Of a DNA stretch of 64,000 nucleotides, positions 9,640-22,626 are shown in pieces. Source of the stretch: Opeltia flavorubescens (lineage: Eukaryota; Ascomycota; Lecanoromycetes; Teloschistales; Teloschistaceae); NCBI GenBank assembly GCA_000442125.1, contig KE546975.1, positions 868,001-932,000 on the forward strand. The letters run 5' to 3'. Below the pieces are notes generated by a model. That model was not told the DNA's origin and searched no databases. It saw only the letters and a program-made list of their open reading frames with translations. How positions within the stretch are numbered: position 1 is the first letter of the stretch; the number at the start of each line of letters is the position of its first letter. A program made the translations under genes and the position numbers.

Positions 9640-12602
9640 CTAATACTGACCAGAGTACGAGCAGGGAATCTCGCCGGTGGTGAAAGCGCTTGAGAACGGT
9701 GGTGTGTGCAAAGGCGTCTGTTGATGTATCTGAGGCTGGCTGAAATGCCCGTATGCTGCAAAATCGAGACGCGGTGAAGATTGGAATGAGCCGCTGACAA
9801 TATCAGTAGGTGTGAGATCTGTAGGTGTAAGGTTTTGGGGTGTTATCTGTGTCGTGTAAGTGACTCCTTGGATGGTCGGATCAGATCCTCCCTGATGGTG
9901 ATGGAACCCAGGACGACTCTCCGGAAACGTGGTTTGTGCCCGCTGCATAGGATGGAAATTCTGGTTCTGCTGCGGAATGTGAGTCTGGGCGTCAAATTCG
10001 TTGGTAGAAAAGCCGTGAAAGATTTGTTGACTCGGCGATATCAGGGGTGGAGAGACGCGGTTGGGAGCCATGTCCGCCGAAGTTAAAGAGCTGGGGTCCA
10101 AAGGCCATTGAGTAATGTCTGCAGGGACATGCATCCGATCTGACGGCTCCGTCATACTTGGCGAAGGCAGACCGGAATGTCTTTGACGGACCGTTGGCCT
10201 TGAAGACCTTGGTCCGAGTTTGTTAGTTGAGATCGGTCTTGGTTTTGGTCCACGTCCATTATGGATCTTCCGCTGTGATCCAGATTTAATTGATCGTGCT
10301 CCGACCGCCGTCTTTGATTCTGTATCTTCAGGATCCTTGTTGTTGGTTGTTGTCCGTCGCTGCTTCCGCGGCCTATCAGCTACAAGAGTGTCACCGGCCA
10401 TCTGAAGATTCAACGGGGAAAAGCTGCTGTCTAAGAACCCCTGAAGGCCGGGATCTTCCAAAAGTATCATCCCGGATAGGCCCATGACTGTCTCTCTTGG
10501 GGTCTGATCGGAAGGCACCTCCTTCATGAGACTTCCGAGTCGATTTACGGCTGCTTCGGCCAGCTTGTGGATACCCATTCTTTGCATGTCGAGAAAAGCG
10601 CTATAAGCTCGCTGCACAGCGTCGAGGTCTGTTGCTTCGTTCGTCTCTAGCATGGCGAGGACTAAGAGAACCGCGGCATTGAACGCTTGTTGGCCGATTG
10701 TCCAGCAGACGAGACCAGCCGGAACGCGGGTGTGAAAAAAGTCGAACACCTGTAGAACTGCTCGACAGGATTGAAGCACCCGCCGGCGACCACGTGAGCT
10801 ATGAGCGATTCTGTTAGTGGCCTCCGCCTGTTGATTGTTATTGTTTGAGATTCTTTGTCGGTTTAGTAGTAGGATGTAGGTATGCATCTTGGCGTGCAGT
10901 GTGGCTGCCTGCAGATTCAATGGCCAACCCGGGATCGGTTTATTTGCATCCAGCCACGTATCGTCGAATTGGATGATGCTCGGCAAAGTATTCTTGAGAG
11001 CGAAAAGCTGCTCGGTGAAACCATCAATCTGATTGGCATGCAAATAGCCAGTCGAAAGAATTTGCCGTGTTAGGATCGTGAATTGAGAAATGTAGTTCGA
11101 AAGGCTTTGGACAACAGGGTCCTGAACAAGGGGCTCTGGTGGTGGGCAGTCACCCATACTGGAGATACCAAGTGGTCTTCCTAAGGTTATGGAATACTGC
11201 TGGTCCATGTACATAATCCACCACCATAGATTTCGCCGTGCTGCTGCCTCCTTTGGAGGCACAGGCGGATTGAGACGGTCCGGGTCGCGATGGACTAGGA
11301 AAACACATATGAGCACGTAAAGTAGTAGTACGACAATGGTGATTGAACTTACGACCGATGCTTTGCGCAAGTCTAATAGTCGTACCAAACAATGCCCAAG
11401 CATCGAGAAACCTCCCGCTGTTCGTCAGATACGGGCCCAGCATGACAAGAGTCTCAACCGTCAAGAGTTTGGGTCGGCTGCAGAATGAAGCAAGCCTGAG
11501 ACATTGCATGGAGGCAGCAACTGCATCTGGTCAGTAGACGCACATGGCTGGAAACACCTTGCAAGCAGCTCACTGAACGCATTGCCTAATTTACACTCCG
11601 ATTCCATCATACCGCTGTGCCAAGCCCCTCCGTACTTATCGTAGACGCCATTCTGAATTCCTTGGGCAAGGGTAGCGAAAAGCAAGGCAAGCATCTCCGG
11701 CTGCTGGTCGGCGTTCTCCTTAACATTGTTCAAGAACCGCTGAACTTCAAGTTCTGTGAACTCTTCAGGGAGATGTGTGAAAGAACAGGCTTGACCCCGA
11801 CGTTGGAATGCGTGCAGGTAGAATAAAATTTCTTGGTGGTCCTTTGGCAGAAGATTGATGAGGGTAGCTGTTCCCTCAGCTGTCCGCCAGAACGTGGGAA
11901 ATGGATTGGTTGGCTGAATCTGGAATGCTACCATGTCTGTCCCGCGAGGGACGAGGTGAGTCAGGTTCGCTGGCTGACCGTTTACTGATAGATTTGCGAA
12001 CTAAATAGCTTAATGAAATGCCGGAATCAAGATAAGAGACGTGCACGAACCTCTTCGACAACGCTGGTCGTACCTGGAGACCCATAGTAGATGCTGTCGT
12101 TGAACATGCTGCCCTGGTAGCGCCGCTGACGAACGGTGACTGGTCGTGAAGAAGAAGCGATTGATGCTAGTGGAATCCTATGCGATGGCTCCATCGCAAG
12201 ATCATCGTCTCGAGGTTCAATCTTGACCCGAGGTTGGCCCTGAAGAAGCTGGAGTTCGTTACGTAGACTGGCGATGGCCTTGTCCTTTTCCTTCAAGGCT
12301 TCCGCTTGCAAGATGGGCTGTCGTTCGGTTTCGGTGAGATCATACTGACACATGCCAGCTATTTGATGCAAGGAGCAGGCGGTGCATGGCTGTATACGAT
12401 CACACTGGAGTACAGCTTTGTCAGGACACCGAAATACCCATCGGTAAAGTGTTGATACACCCACCTTGACCTTTCGTGATCTGCATGGATTACACGAGAG
12501 CTGCGGACGTTTGGTTTTCTCCCGGAGTGTATTCGGTCTTAACGGCGGCTCACGCTGCTGTGATGCGGAGTCCATCAGGGGAGAAGACCCATCGGGCTCC
12601 AT
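9640..12602 (-). CDS. Zn(II)2Cys6 transcription factor with fungal-specific regulatory domain
   Basis: Nuclear DNA-binding regulator; the target is unknown. Five exons (12602-12465, 12404-12047, 11936-11574, 11520-11353, 11294-9640) give about 893 aa. The binuclear zinc cluster is CNPCRSRKVK followed by CDRIQPCTAC and, nine residues on, the sixth Cys in GMCQY (residues about 36-65). A coiled-coil linker follows (EALKEKDKAIASLRNELQLL). The fungal_trans region (about 180-480) includes LFATLAQGIQNGVYDKYGG, SIGLHRDPDRLNPP, RRNLWWWIMYMDQQYS and LGRPLGIS. The C-terminal 300 residues are Pro/Gln/Ser/Thr-rich, with a small LTPTD repeat, as in activation domains. The start MEPDGSSPLMD is chosen at the first Met close to the cluster; an in-frame hydrophobic extension to 12770 is unlikely. 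The first intron (60 nt) interrupts the cluster and contains no stop. Confidence 0.9.
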
Positions 12603-15600
12603 GATTCTTACGCTGCGCGACGAGATCTGGAAGCATTGAAGAGAGAAAAGAGCGGCACACAAGACAGGACTGAAGGCACAACAAATATCTAGGATAAGAA
12701 GGAGAATATGGCAGGGGAGCGGTATTGGAATGAATGTGTCTAAAGGACTTCCCAAAGCGGGAAGGCTCATATGTTGAGCACCTCGGCGTTTTGTAGGGGC
12801 AATGTCATTATGTCAAGCAATACGTTTGAGTATTCACTAGACGGCACATTGTTCAAGTCAAACAAGACATCTCAAATGATACGCAAGCTATGGAGATCTG
12901 ATAATTGTGGAGAAGCGATAAGAGGTAAGTGGCAGAAGTTGGAGGAGTCTAGACCGTCACGACGTCGGAGCCACTCCAAGTGCAGGGTGAAGAAGTTGCA
13001 AAGAAGCAGAGGAAAAGGGCAGGCCCATGTCTGACGTCGTGCATGGCTAGATGAAAGTTACACAGCTAGGGATGAGGAGAGATTGCCGAGCTAAGGAAGC
13101 GTCGATCTGCTGTCGCGAGCAACGCTCCCGAGAGGCCACAGTCCCCATAGCTATCGAGAGATGAGAGTCTAGCGCCTACAGGATGCATGATGGCGGCGGT
13201 GATGCCGTCGATTGGGATGAAGAATGGCCCGGTTCGTAGGCAGGTGGCGTGCATCAGCTTGGGGGCGCCTACTCGGATACGAGCGATGTCATCCCGCTCG
13301 AAACTGGGGCAGCGTGGCTCAGGCTTGACTGCTACTGGCCGTCAAATATGGCCAAGGTGGAATATCAGAAGGACAAGGCAGGGCGCTTGATAGAGATGAT
13401 CCTTGTACGACGTTGCAGCCAAGGAAGGCCGGTAGAGCCATGGTGGAGATCCGACGCGCTCCTGTCCGATTGTAAGGGGAAGCTATGAGGACGGGGAAGG
13501 AAGAATAGAACCCCTGAGCGCCTAAAAGTAGACAGCAGAGCCTCTGTGGATCACGGCACCCATTCCTGGAGCTTTCCTCAGCTGCCAGCGAACCTTGAGC
13601 AATCGCGGCAATTCCAGTGTTCCGAGATGACGGCAAGATCGATTGGTGCCTGTGGAAGCCAATTGGAGGGACAATAGTGATGGAGGGTATGGGAAGATAT
13701 TGCTAGTGCGTGGGAAGGAAGAAGATGGATGGGCCAGTGGAGTCAGGAAAATGATGAGAATTGGGGGATGATGTGTGTTGCATACTGCGGACGGTGATCC
13801 AATCACGCTGTGCCGTCGCCCAAAAGGGGATAGAGCGAATATCCTGGTGCGGGTACTTCCTTAGCTCCCGATCCCGAACCAGAAAAACCCCCCCATCGCC
13901 AATCTCAATAAACAGGATAGCTTGCAAATAGCTTCAATGCCTTGCCCGTCCATGGCATCGAAAATTCCATTTCCTGCGTGAGCCTACAACGCCTGGTCAA
14001 TTAAGCGTGCCCTTGGGCGCAGATATGGATGTGAATGTGGACATGGCGGATTGGTGATTCACGTCATCCTCTTTCCCTCCTCTGATCGGATCAGGGTCAC
14101 GCAGTATTCTAGTCCTTATCCAATTTCACCCCTAAGACATGATCATATCAGACTGTATGTGTGTCTTCACCGCAACAGATGCCTCGCAGCGCGGCCAGGA
14201 TGTGCATTATGCTACAAGTACAAGTACGGTACTGCGCTGCACATTGGGCTGGCGACAACCAACGAGCAGTGGTGGACGATGAGGCGAATGCCGTCTGAGA
14301 GATCGCGACTTGCAGCGCCCAGTTGGCGCGAGATGATGCAGCTCGCTGCTGCAGAGGACCCGAGAGACGGCCTCGTGCCCGTTGGACCAGCATGCGCATC
14401 CAAGCTACCATGCTCGTCTCGCAGCAGTCCGGGGTAGGGGTCAATCCCGGCTTCGGAGCCCTCCCCCAATCGCATCTTGTACACTTGTCTCGCTCCACGC
14501 CCAGCTGGTCTAGGATATTTGTCATATGAAAGCCAACCGCCCCCTGTTCAGCTTAGCATATCAAGTGTGCGACGTCCGAGTCGAGTAGAGGATACCCTGA
14601 ATTTGGTTATTTCACGTTTTTGTGTCAGCTATCACCGTCCTCGATCAGGTCAACTGGCGTCCCAATGTTTGGTGCTGTGGCGCTCTTAAGGCGTCGAACC
14701 GCCCGGTCTGGACCACCGCACGCCCATGACGTTGCGCTCTATTTCTGGCATTAGGTACAGGTCCATGCTTTTGTGAGACGGTGCTATGTACCCCCATCCA
14801 AGACAACTGTCGCTAAGCGTACTTGCCTCGTGCTGAACCAGCAGTCCGTGGTCGCTGTACGACAAGGATCAAGACATCTCAAGGACATTGGCTTCCTCGT
14901 CCCGAACTCCGGTCGCACAGAATTCGCATACTCTATCAAGCACCGGCAGTATCTTGGATGTGTAACCGCAAAAGGCCGCTTGCTAGATTCGGTCAATGCA
15001 CCTGCCCCTCTCAAACAGAAGGTCCCCGGCTTGGAGAAGGGAAGAACACCAATGAAACAATCGCGTGAGTACGAAGTACGAGAACACTGATTGGCTGCGG
15101 CAATCTTCAAATTGCTACCTTCATTCATTTTCCAGGTACTTACAGTTGAGTATGAAAGCCGCAATCTGATCTTCAAAGCAAGATCTATGTCGGAATCGCA
15201 GCATCTCGCAGACAGATATTCACAAGGGTTTCCGCGATCGCTGAGAATAGCGCTACCGGGGCGCTGCAATCTTGTGATCTTAAGGCAGGCCTAAATTGTC
15301 CGAGTTCGCCAAATACAACTGAGTAAGGCGTGAGCGCCCTGTGTCTCGGCAACATGCCGTGTAGAGGAGTAATGTATTATTTGATATAAATTGGTCCACG
15401 CTGAAGCTGTAGTGGCTGCTGGCGACTGCTTGTTCCGTTCATTGTCTCCCGGCTTTTTATCTTCGAGACTTCCACCAGTTTAAAACTCTCAATCTCATCA
15501 TTATCTCAGTAAAGTTTCGCTTTCGATTGGTGGTGCCTGAGTATGCAGGCTTGGGCAAGGACGTCAGCGTGCATATGCAGCAAGCGGCCGCGCTATACTG

Positions 15601-17264
15601 AGTCCAAACAGAGGGTTTTCACTGGTCAACGGTATCAATTAGAGATATGCACTAGGCTTCGCGTCTCGCTGCCAGCTCCGCTGTACTTTGTCTTGTGTTT
15701 TGCTTTTCTCTGTCGACAGTGGGTGGAATCCAAAGATAGAAACCCATGGAAGGGTCAATCGACAGCGGCGGATCGAGGNGGTATTCATAAGATGTAGAAA
15801 TCCCCTCTGACATCTTTGCAGGCCACACGATTAGATGGTGTAATCGAGTTCTGTGCTCGGTAATACTCAAGACTAAGGTCTAAGATTCGATGCACACGAT
15901 ATCTTTGCCAGCCAGCTAGTATCGAGATCCAAAAGAGCTTGAGAAGACGAGATGACCCCATTGCATCCCCAAATTGATATCTAGACGAGGATGTTACCAG
16001 CTCCATGGATGACTAGGCCGCTGGATGACACTGTGCTTTGCTCTTCAATCTCCCGGATGGCTCTTGCTGACACTTCCTGCTTTGTGATTTCAAGACATAA
16101 TTACGGTAGACTAGCCACCGGTGTCTGATGCAAATCTCAACCGAAACGATAGTAAGATTATCTTTGACTGACGACCGTTGCAATATGAGACGGGAATTGT
16201 AGGGCCAGAAGAGTTGTCTATGCTGAATGCAGCAGCGGCCTTACTAGCGAAATGCTATGGCTGCAAAGGTAAGAATGTAAGCTACTTTACATTTAGCTTG
16301 CATACGGCATCCGTTCTCATGCGTTTTGTAGACGTCTTTTGAAAGCTGTCACGACCAAAACTTCTTAGACTTATCGATGTTTCTAACCAAAGTATGCAAG
16401 TTCCCGAGTCGGAATGATGATGATGCGACTTCGTCATCATACAGGGTCTCTTTCCATAATCAACGACTTTAACTCTGACAAGCCGATCATCGAAATCTTA
16501 AAGCGTGTAAATATACTTTCTGAAAGAAATTATATCCAAAACGTCGACGGAGTTCGGCGAAGTCACACCTTCGATAGTATTTGTATCGCTACTACCTTCT
16601 TCTTCATAAATCGTTCCATCCTACTACAAAATCTGAGTCAATAACCCCGTGCAAGCAGAATCATAAATGAAGCTCTAAAATATCATCGGTTGACAACTTA
16701 TAAGAATCCTGGCCTTGCAAATCTCTTGAACATTGAGTTGTAGGCGAAGACAGCAGAGTTCGAAATATGGGGAGACAAGGTACTCGAACCTCCACGTTCA
16801 GCCTGATATACAATTCCGACAAGTAGTTCTCATAACGATCGGTTGACTTTAGGTGTACAGTAATGCCATATGCCAGCGTATGTATTCCTTCCGGCTTGAC
16901 GGCCATGTTCCAACGTCGTCAATCTATGTAAGGAATCTTTCGCTGCGGTGCCTCACATCAATTCTGCTGCTGTTGAAGTAGTACTACATGTAGCACGGAA
17001 GACATTTCTCATGAGTGAAGTACCGGTCGACAGAATTTCAGTTCCATGGCGATGGACCGCAGCGTTCGCAACCCCGCTGGATTCAAGATGACGCAATATA
17101 ACCGTCAATTCTTTCAATGAACAACAACCTATCCTGACACACGTTCGCTCTTCTTATATGTGTATGCATTTAGATCTTCTTTTCAACACCATACTGCTCT
17201 CGACCCAGCTCGTCCGCCAATCAGCGGACCGACCAGTGCCCTTTCACATCCCTAGCACTCAAAA
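12603..17264. other. Gene-poor region of 4.7 kb
   Basis: The region lies between the Zn2Cys6 gene and L-rhamnonate dehydratase, which start divergently. The ORFs are short, overlap on both strands and show no domain; the longest is 161 codons at minus 14784-15269. I found no tRNA, rRNA, long terminal repeat or inverted terminal repeat by eye. Base composition is mixed, GC-richer around 13.0-15.3 kb and AT-richer around 15.8-17.0 kb. One N lies at about 15779. The last 150 bp before 17265 should be the dehydratase promoter. Confidence 0.5.
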
Positions 17265-18663
17265 ATGACATCTCAACAAAAGTCGTTGAAAGTCACGAAT
17301 GTCAGAACGTTTGTCATTGAAGGAGTTGGGTCTGGCGGAGACTATCACAATGTCAATAAATCGTCGTTAGCTTTAAAGCGGCTACTGAATCTGACAGGTT
17401 AAAGGAGGTCACTGGCTCATAGACAGTCCCATTTCGACGCCTATGTCAGGGTGGGAGAAGTATCGCCTATCTCGGACAAGCTGGGGGATTAACGTGCTCG
17501 GATCTTTCTGCGTTGAGATTGAAGCCTCAAACGGCACCAAAGGCTTTGCAACTGGTTTTGGCGGTCCACCTGCTTGTTGGCTTGTTCAGCAACACTTCGA
17601 GCGCTTCCTGGTTGGCGCCGGTGAGTCGCAAAGGGGCTTTTGAGTGAATGCAAACTTACCGCGATACCAAGATCCCAGGAACACCAACACTTTGTTTGAG
17701 CAGATGTACCGAGCATCCATGTTCTATGGCCGGAAAGGATTACCCGTAGCTGTCATTTCTGTCATTGACCTGGCTTTATGGGATCTAAAAGGTAAGCTCT
17801 GGAACGAGCCGGTGTATCGATTACTTGGAGGTAACACCCGAGAGCGCCTTCACTTCTATTGCACCGGACCTGAACCTGCTGCTGCCAAGGAAATGGGTTT
17901 CGCTGGGGCAAAGGTACCACTGCCGTATGGACCAAACGAAGGACAAGCCGGGCTGCGTAAGAACGTCGATTTCCTTACGAAACACCGAGAGAGTATCGGA
18001 CCGGACTTCCCACTTCGAGTTGATTGCTACATGAGTTTGAATGTCCCATATACGATTCAACTGGTCAAAGCCTGCGAGAGCCTTGACATCGATTGGTGGG
18101 AGGAGTGTTTGACACCTGATGACTCGGATGGCTTCGAACAAATCAAACGTGCTCATCCTACGGTCAAATTCACTACCGGTGAACATGAGTACTCGCGATA
18201 CGGTTTTCGCAAGTTGATAGAGGGCCGCAACCTCGATATCCTACAACCGGACGTCATGTGGGTTGGCGGGATGACCGAGCTGCAACGGATTTCTGCAATG
18301 GCGTCCGCCTACGATATCCCCGTCGTGCCTCATGCAAGCGGACCGTATTCTTATCACTTTGTTATTTCTCAGCCCAATTCACCGTTTCAAGAGTATCTGG
18401 CTAACTCCCCAGACGGCAAATCGGTATTGCCCGTTTTTGGTGATCTGTTCATCAACGAGCCGATACCAGTGAATGGTTACCTTGACGTGCATGACCTTGA
18501 TAAACCGGGATTTGGGCTGGAACTCAATCCCAAGGCAAGGCTTACATCAGGTGACCAGTTCTTGAATACAAGTCCCCAGAAAGGGCTCCAGCCGCCAGTC
18601 ACCAATGATGGAGCGGCCAAAGATCTCGCTACTGTTTCCGAGGATGGCAAGTTGAGTGGATGA
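17265..18663 (+). CDS. lraC: L-rhamnonate dehydratase (enolase superfamily)
   Basis: Dehydrates L-rhamnonate to 2-keto-3-deoxy-L-rhamnonate, third step of the non-phosphorylated L-rhamnose pathway used by fungi (LRA3/LraC). Three exons (17265-17351, 17398-17620, 17672-18663) give 433 aa. The order of motifs follows bacterial RhmD: GSGGDYHN, HWLIDSPISTPMS, SRTSWGINVLGSF, ISVIDLALWDLKGKLW, PVYRLLGGNTRERLHFYCTG and AKEMGFAGAKVPLPYG. Metal ligands are the Asp in RVDCYMS (near 221), the Glu in WWEECLTP (near 247) and the Glu in TTGEHEYSR (near 273). The catalytic His is in VVPHASGPYSYH (near 323). The end PVNGYLDVHDLDKPGFGLEL is also typical. The first donor is GTCAAT, unusual but needed to restore the GDYHN-VKGGHW join. 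No other rhamnose-pathway gene is nearby. Confidence 0.93.
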
Positions 18664-19090
18664 AAGATAGTGCTACGCCATGCTGAAGGATGAATTTGGA
18701 AATGTACATAAGTTGCAGGTTGAAGTACCCCAAAGCCGTAGGATCTGGAAAACCAGAATACTTTAACCCAACATCAATAGAGAACCGATTCTCATTCCAG
18801 CTCTTACACTCTTCAATCCTCCACTTTTCATGATGTCCTCATTAAGCGCCAACTATATTACACTTTCCTAGCTTTTGCTAGTGTTTTCCTTTTTTACGCC
18901 GAAGATGGTCAAAGAGAAAATGCCGGAGGACACATAGCTTCTACTTGATGCGGAAATGCCGCATAAACGTATGGGCTCATTGACGAAAAATCCCGTAGTA
19001 CGATACAGGCTTCCTCTCGCTCAAAAACCACTCATGCAATGCCCATCCTCCAATGCTCGGGACGGTGTAAATGGATGGAATCAAACCAGG
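18664..19090. other. Intergenic, convergent lraC / NUP85
   Basis: Both neighbours end here, so this holds two 3' UTRs. I see no ORF, RNA or repeat of note. Confidence 0.5.
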
Positions 19091-22000
19091 TCAGAGCTCT
19101 TCACACTCGACCCAAGCTCTGGCCATATCTCTTGCCAAGCCAAGTCTCATCCTCCTTAAAAGCTCCGCTCCACTCATATCCGCACTCACTCCTTTACGCC
19201 AGTCCCAACCCCTTTGCAGGTCATCACGCCTCGTGACGGCGCCGTCTCTCACATTCTCGACCATGTTGATCATGACACCCTCACTCCCAGTACTTTCTCT
19301 CGTCTCCGACTCCATCATCTCGCTTTCAATGAGCGAGAAAGCGCTGCTGGACGAGACGGTCATATTACTTATTGATTTCTTCAGCATCTCCCTTGCATCA
19401 AGTCGCTTCTGCCGCTGCTGTAGAGGTTGACCATTCGCCAGCGTGCAACGAAAGCACTCTTCGCATTGTTCATAAACACGGGATGCCACCGTCTGGAGAT
19501 CCTCGATCGCTTTCAGAAGATCCACGCATTGGGATAGCGAAAGCTCGCGCTCAGACTGGTCGACAAAAACAACTGCTTCACCCAATAACGCCAGTAGTCC
19601 GTCAACAGGCACGACAGCATCTCGGTCCGGATCGTATAGTCCTCCATGGATATTATCAGCGGCACTGTTGATTACGGCGATCAGCGTTTTGAGGGCCGCT
19701 TTTCTACGTGCCATGGGTAGGAGATCGATTGTGCCGTTCGAGTGAGTGGGTTCTTCCTCATCTCGTAAATCATAGAATCTTCGCAGCGAAGCATAGCCGG
19801 TGAGTTGAGCGTGAAGGAGTTGTGCGGCATTCGAGTCTAGGTTGGCAAGGGCCGCGAGACTTTCCTTTGGTCGTTGGACAAGTGCACGGAGATTGTCATC
19901 AAGCGAATTCAAAGGAGGTAAGGCCTTGGATTCGACGAGGGACAGCGAGATAAGGAGATCCAGTACGTTCTTGACTCTCTTTGTTCGTCCCGCTCTGGCA
20001 TAATATATCAGCGCGTTACCATAACTATCGGTCTCGTTGGTGAAGTGGTCGGCATAGCGCTAGAGCATGTCAGTGGTCCCTCATCTTTTGCTTGAAGAAT
20101 CAAAAGCCATACCTCCGCAATATCGGACGCCTCCCGGTCCAGACCAAAGCCCTGACATATGTCGAGCAGTTTGTCCACGCGCTTGTCGGAGGTCAATGGG
20201 AGCTGTTGCATCAACTCCCCGAGTTTCTTGATTCCGAGCTCTTCATCATCGAGCCGTGATAAAATTTGTACTGATAGCTCCCACCCTTCAATCTTCCTCT
20301 CCGAGACTTGATACTGAAGGGAGTCCCTGCTAAACAATGCCTCTGCGTAGTCAATGAGGATATCATCAGAAGTCTGTCCTTGTTCTTGCTGCCCATAGCT
20401 AAGCACCATCAAGTCACTCTGATTAAAGCCGGCCATTTTGTCAGGTCGGACCGATGTGTCAAACCAGCCACCAATGTTTGCTATTTCAGCTACAGCTGAG
20501 GATATGGGGAGTGACCAGCTGTGCAATAGTCCAATGACTCCTTCAACGTTTCCTTCAAACACAGATGCCAGACCAACTTCTACACTATTGTTCGAGTTGA
20601 TCTGGAATAGATCCGGATCGTCGTCGTCAGTGACTCGTCCAAAAGCAGCAGCCAAGCGACGCAGGTAGGCTGCAGTCGGATTGAGATCCACCGTCCGGTC
20701 AGTGCGCATCTGGGACCGCCGCAAAGAATTTCGGGACATTCTGAAGCTAGCAGCGAGGTTCTCGTCGTCATCATCTTCGCCATCCCACCATATTGTCAAG
20801 CCCAGGGTAGCCTCGACCCAGTTCTGCGCAGAAGACACAATTTCCGGAGCCTTACCGAGCATTATGCCGTACATTGTCTTCAGATTTTCATAGATTATCA
20901 ACGGGATCTTGCGCTCTGCCTCCCGAATAGAACGTCCGAAAGTGCTGGTGCTATTTCGCAAGCCAAAATTGGGTGCTTCGAATTCTGGTACGGCTCGCTC
21001 TTGTTCTTCATAGTCACCTTCTACGAAGACAGTGAGATCCGCGAGTGCTTGCTCGATTCGTTTTCGAAACAGGTTCCAATCATTGCCAGTAAGATTCCAA
21101 TCATCCTCTCGGTGTATTGGACATTCTTCGAAGGCCCTAGCCATTCGGCTTACCGCAGTACCGATGTTCTTCAAAGCTACGCCCCCGTATCCGTCCGAGC
21201 CGTTTTCTTCTGTGGCGGTTCGCGCGTGCTTGAAGTTTGACCTTTTCAACGTTTCCACCACATCGAATACTTTGCCCCGAAGAAGCATGTTGAATAGAAT
21301 ATCCCAGTAATTAATGTGCGCAGTAGGGTTTGGATAGTGGATTCGGAGGTCTGTTGTTGCAGACCCATACGGGTTGTGATGCTTTTCCAGCCAATCATGG
21401 AAAACTTTCGGTAAGGGGGTCAATCGTGTCGGCGGCCGCGAGGAATTGGGACCGGCGGTAGGGTGTGACATGCGGAAAGATCTAGACGACGCAAAGACTT
21501 GTTTTCCCGTGACTGGAGGTGGATGGTGTAGCTGCAGCAGCAAGGGAGCAAGGAATGCTGCCTTCTGTAAAGGCTCTGCGTTCTCAGGTGGTCCAATACC
21601 CATGACTATATCGTCTTCCATGTTTACATCCACGTGGAGCTGCACTCCACGTGTTCGCCAGAGATTGCATAATGCCTGTATTGCTACTGGCAGGGTATTG
21701 TCCACAGCTTTTTCTCGATCCTCGGGAAGAACATAGTCCCCGTTTATCTTTTCGAGCCAGGATTCCGTTTCCAGGATCAGGTGATCCGTTTCCTGAAGTT
21801 TAGCAGCCCCCAACTTGGTGGAAAATCCATGGATAATGCCAGGGATTGCGGACTCTTTCTTTTGCCGCTTTGCTGGTGGCCTATGTTGGGTAGATGTATC
21901 ATGCGCGACGGTATTATCACGTAGTCTCTTTGAACTGCGAGGGCTGCCCGCGCCGGTAGACGATCCAAGGTTGGATCTATTCCAATTGACACTACCAGGG

Positions 22001-22626
22001 CTACCCAAAGACCCGTTGACGATGGAAGGCTTGAGAGGAGTGTGATTGGAACCTGCTTTGGCAGTCAATGAATCCAATCGCGCACTCTCATCCATGAGAA
22101 GTTCTAAGGGATCGCCATTCGATTTTTCATACTGCTCATCCATCTCATCCTCAACCTCAAAATCGTCGTCGTCTTCTTCGTAGTCATCAGTGGTGGTAAG
22201 GTCGATAGGTGAGCTTGAGTTCGGCACAGCAAAGGTTCGGCCATTTCGAGCTGGTTCCAGAGGCGTGCTCCCTAAGAAAGAGGTATTCCCCCGGTCATCC
22301 CAAGCTCGTGATCTCTGCTTATCCAGCCCCGTAACTTTGATCTGGTCGTTTGGGCGTGGCGCGAGCACATTGCCTGAATTTAGCTTTGGGCTAAAGAGTC
22401 GGTTGCCAGATTTCAGCTGCTGGGAATTGCCAAAGACAGAGGATGGAGGAGGATGGCCAGCAGGGGTGAATGAGTTGGCAGAAGATGGAGGAGGACCTGC
22501 GGGAGTAGTCGAAGGGTGCGGAGCATAGCTATGGGTCTTGAAATCCTGGCCATGTCCAAGGGACCGCCGAGAATCAGGTGTTGATGGAGGACTAGAGGAC
22601 AGAGGGACTTCGAAGCGACCAGACAT
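19091..22626 (-). CDS. NUP85: Nucleoporin Nup85 (Y-complex subunit)
   Basis: Structural subunit of the Nup84/Nup107 (Y) complex of the nuclear pore. Two exons (22626-20113, 20059-19091; 54-nt intron) give 1160 aa. Residues 1-280 are disordered: Ser/Pro-rich, then an acidic run (DYEEDDDDFEVEDEMDEQYE), then a basic patch HRPPAKRQKK that could be a nuclear signal. From about 280 on the protein is alpha-helical and fits the fungal Nup85-like family: FHDWLEKHHNPYG, HINYWDILFNMLLRGKVFDV, AFEECPIHREDDWN, YAEALFSRDSLQ, and after the intron RYADHFTNETDSYGNALIYY. The last helices end in WVECEEL. It is longer than yeast Nup85 (744 aa), mostly through the N-terminal extension. The start shares a short upstream region with the divergent tinA-like gene. 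Confidence 0.88.

Noticed and set aside
12603-12770. N-terminal hydrophobic extension of the first Zn2Cys6 protein
   Set aside because: It reads in frame but would put a membrane-like segment before a DNA-binding domain; the Met at 12602 fits the family better.
14784-15269. 161-codon minus-strand ORF in the gene-poor gap
   Set aside because: No domain, no spliced partners, and overlapping ORFs of similar length on the plus strand; composition looks like chance.
16770-16810. GGTTCGAGT-like sequence on the minus strand resembling a tRNA T-arm
   Set aside because: The flanking bases do not pair as a T-stem and no anticodon or acceptor stem can be drawn.
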